64,000 nt of DNA. Origin: Lichenostomus cassidix (lineage: Eukaryota; Chordata; Aves; Passeriformes; Meliphagidae). Position 1 is the first letter of the stretch. Each line of letters starts with the position of its first letter. Below are positions 61,478-64,000 of this stretch, in pieces. Under the pieces are notes generated by a model. It made no database searches. It worked only from the letters and a program-made list of their open reading frames with translations, and was not told the origin of the DNA. The translations under genes and the position numbers were made by a program. The DNA is taken from contig CM039182.1 in assembly GCA_008360975.2 (NCBI GenBank), positions 147,192,656-147,256,655 of the forward strand. Reading direction: 5' to 3'.

Positions 61478-64000
61478 ATGCATTTGAGTCACTGAGGTGG
61501 AAGTTGAAAAACCATGCTTACTAGGAGATTTAGAGATGCTCAACTGCCAGCCAGGCTCAGTAAGTCCATCTTGAGCGACCAGCCAAGAAAAGGGATGGCT
61601 GCCACTGATGGTTCGCAATATCCAACACAGAAAAGATATGTGCAACACAGAAAAGATCAGTGGTAAGGGCAGAATGCACAAAGAGAATTAAGTGTATGAC
61701 AGCAAAGGTCGTCATGCAGGGGATCTAACCTAGATGAGGGAAAAAGCAGACTGGAAAGCAGGTGTAGAAGACTGAGGAGGGAAGTGGACAGAGAAATTTG
61801 ATGCTGAGGCTGTGGGGTTTGGAGGGAGATGGTGCAATCAGTCATTTGACACTGGGCAGAAAAAAAATCACAGTCAGAACTCAGAAAATGTTTATCAATG
61901 TCCACTTCAGCTGTGTCTGCAGCTTTTCCAGCTGTCTGGAGACTCTGGATGAATCCACTTGGCATTTTTTCTTGAAGGCAACAAAGTAGAGGAGGGAACA
62001 GAGAGCACCCGCATTTTATTTTCCCCAGGGGGACAGATAGGCTGTCATGCAATGTTCCAAACCCAGGGGATTCTTGGGAGAGGCACATTATGTCCAGTGA
62101 AGTTATCACTGGCATGATAATGATGTAATGAAGTGGGTCCTGAGACCCAAACTCTGTTCTGTGTGCCTTTAAGGTTTCTGAGCATGCCTCTTGCTAAGGT
62201 TTTTTTCTTGCATGGACATACTGCAGAGACTTTTGCCTGTGCTTGCATGTCAAGAGAATATATGTGAGAAGAAAGAAAAAGATCCAGATCTCCACCAGCT
62301 CCTCAGTTTTGTGCTCTCAGTCTCCCTTAGTGCAGCTGGAGAGTCCTTGTGTGTGGCAATAGCTACGGGGCATTAACCCTAACATGCCTCCCAACCAACC
62401 ATTCCCACCATTCTCCTGGAAAGACAGTATAGGAGGGAAACCTGCTGTTTAAATAGACATTCTGTGAGATTAATTTTATGTCTGCAGTGGATTCATTTCT
62501 CTACTGCTAAACTATAGTGGAAAAGCATCTTTGCAAGTGTCTGCAGACGCCTGCTTGCAGAACAGAGCTTTGCATAAGCTTAGTAGCTTTTCCCCAAAAG
62601 CAAAGCAAGCTGTCTGACTGCAGCACGCAGCTTCTGCTGGATAACCAGGCTGCTTTTAGGACCTGGTGCCAGCTTAGCTAGACAGTGACTGTTCACACCT
62701 CCTCACAGCCCTAGGCAATGTTGCTTGGCCAGCAAAGAGCTTGTGGTTAGTGGTGGCCAAGTAGCGTGACTGGTGCTGGCCCTGGTGCTCCAGTGTGTTC
62801 TCAGGGCACTGCTGGGCTCTTCCTCGCTGATCCTGCTTTAAAATTACATTAAGTAACCCACAAGAGTTGCAGGTCAGAAGTCTGTGAGAAAATGGCAAAT
62901 GATATTTCTGGCCTGCTAAGTCAGGCAAAGGAGATGGGGAAGGAGGGGCTTGGAGATTTTTGGTTTTCTCTGAAGATTGTGCCTTGGCAAGGTTAATAAT
63001 TTCTGGCAGATTGAAAAGGCCTATTGGGCAAATTGGCAAGTCTCGAAAAAGCCTTTTTCGAGCAGACTGAAAACGCAGAAATCTGAGCTCTGAATATGAA
63101 GCTGCTTGATAGCTTCATGAGACCACTTACTATCAATCTCATCCTCTTAGCAACTGTATGAACAGCAGGACACATGATTGAATGTTTTTCATATCTTGTG
63201 AAATAAACTGCACTCCACTTCCTACTGCAGCAAATGTCAGGTGTGAGAGATAGAACAGGGGCTGAGGTGCACTCCAGACCCTGGCACCTTCTGCATCTCA
63301 AACATATTCAGTTCCATCCCTCCACAAGCTACACAAGATTGAATTCATCACACTTTCCAGCACACTGCTAAGTAAAACAGAAGACAGATATACTACTAAT
63401 AGTTGAGGCTTCTTATAGCAGCCTCATCTGTTATCACATCCTCCACCATCATTCAACTTCTACTCCCACCTCGCAGTTACTCTGGCCTCGTACTCTGTTT
63501 ATCTTGCTCTTCCTCTCCTGACTCTGTGCCTCTTTCCATGCTTCTCAACTTTCCTGGATTCAGTTTGCTGACCCCTGATGCCACCAGCTCATGCAAATCC
63601 TCAGGAAAAACCACTTCTGTCATGGCACAAGACCAAAGCTCAGGATCAGCTCTGTGGGATGCCAGCAGAGGTCTGTGCTCCTGGCTCTGTATAAGGTGGT
63701 GGTGTTGCATGGGGCAGCTCTTTGCACCCCTCTGGGCCTCAGTATGGGAAGGAGAACCTTACAGCCTTGCTCAAGGCTTGATTCTTTGTGTGTCTTGAGG
63801 TATAGAAAATAGGAGTCTGGGTTTGGTGGAAATGACTGGTTTCACTTGCAGTTTGTATGAACAGAGACTGAGAATGAATGAAAAGACTTTTAGGATTTAG
63901 CCCAAAGCACCCACTATGAATATGTCATTAAATCCATCCTTGCACAACTTCTGTAATTAAGGAATGGGATAGGAGCTCCAGGCCTGACCTGCAGCTGCAT
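61478..64000. other. Upstream flank, nothing recognised
   Basis: Contains the palindrome at 63042. The 152-codon minus-strand frame (61657-62115) has leucine/serine-rich low-complexity content and no splice or homology support. Confidence 0.55.
63042..63062. repeat. 21-bp perfect odd palindrome
   Basis: Arms CTCGAAAAAG and CTTTTTCGAG flank a single C. With a small bulge the pairing extends into AGTCT...AGACT outside the core. Confidence 0.9.

Noticed and set aside
61657..62115. 152-codon minus-strand open frame
   Set aside because: Considered as a possible exon of a neighbouring gene (TRAPPC9 lies next to KCNK9 in mammals). The Leu/Ser-rich reading has no recognisable similarity and lacks clear splice sites.

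Overview
This 64 kb window is vertebrate nuclear DNA, almost certainly from a bird. It is AT-leaning and nearly all noncoding, with many truncated CR1 retroelements, several ending in the avian ATTCTATGATT-type 3' tail. Worn MIR-like SINE relics and one LTR element are also present. There are no operons, CRISPR arrays, rRNA or tRNA genes, or other prokaryotic features. The species cannot be fixed from the sequence alone.

The only gene I can name with confidence is KCNK9 (TASK-3 two-pore-domain K+ channel), on the minus strand. Its first coding exon is at 49683-49965 (codons 1-94 plus the first base of Gly95 of the TIGYG selectivity filter), followed by a consensus GTGAGT donor. Everything from 49682 down to 1 is then read as the 5' part of the long intron 1. 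The second coding exon is not in the window. The exon lies at one edge of a strong CpG island (about 49.6-51.8 kb) that should hold the promoter and 5' UTR.

Layout. 1-49682: KCNK9 intron 1, with CR1 fragments at about 1.8, 2.6, 4.1-4.6, 10.5-10.8, 11.1-12.1, 15.3-15.8, 20.2-20.4, 25.4-25.8, 37.1-38.4 and 43.7-43.9 kb; MIR-like relics near 43.0 and 45.0 kb; and a 39-bp minisatellite at 46.5-46.9 kb. 49.6-51.8 kb: CpG island, exon 1, an A-rich spacer, and a GT microsatellite next to a (GCCCGT)n hexanucleotide. 51.8-52.5 kb: CA-rich minisatellites with an alternating two-unit order. 52.6-64 kb: upstream flank with short CR1 pieces, one apparently solo LTR in minus orientation (about 55.98-56.66 kb), an MIR-like relic (60.2 kb) and a 0.96 kb CR1 fragment with reverse-transcriptase coding remains (60.5-61.5 kb).

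The most interesting unexplained signal is on the plus strand at 54.5-59.6 kb, divergent from KCNK9. Four short open segments are bounded by good splice-site sequences, keep one reading frame when taken in order, and are followed by an AATAAA. I cannot assign this to a known family. It is offered as a candidate lineage-specific or unannotated gene, not an established one. Most other long open frames lie in GC-rich, satellite or retroelement DNA and look like chance.
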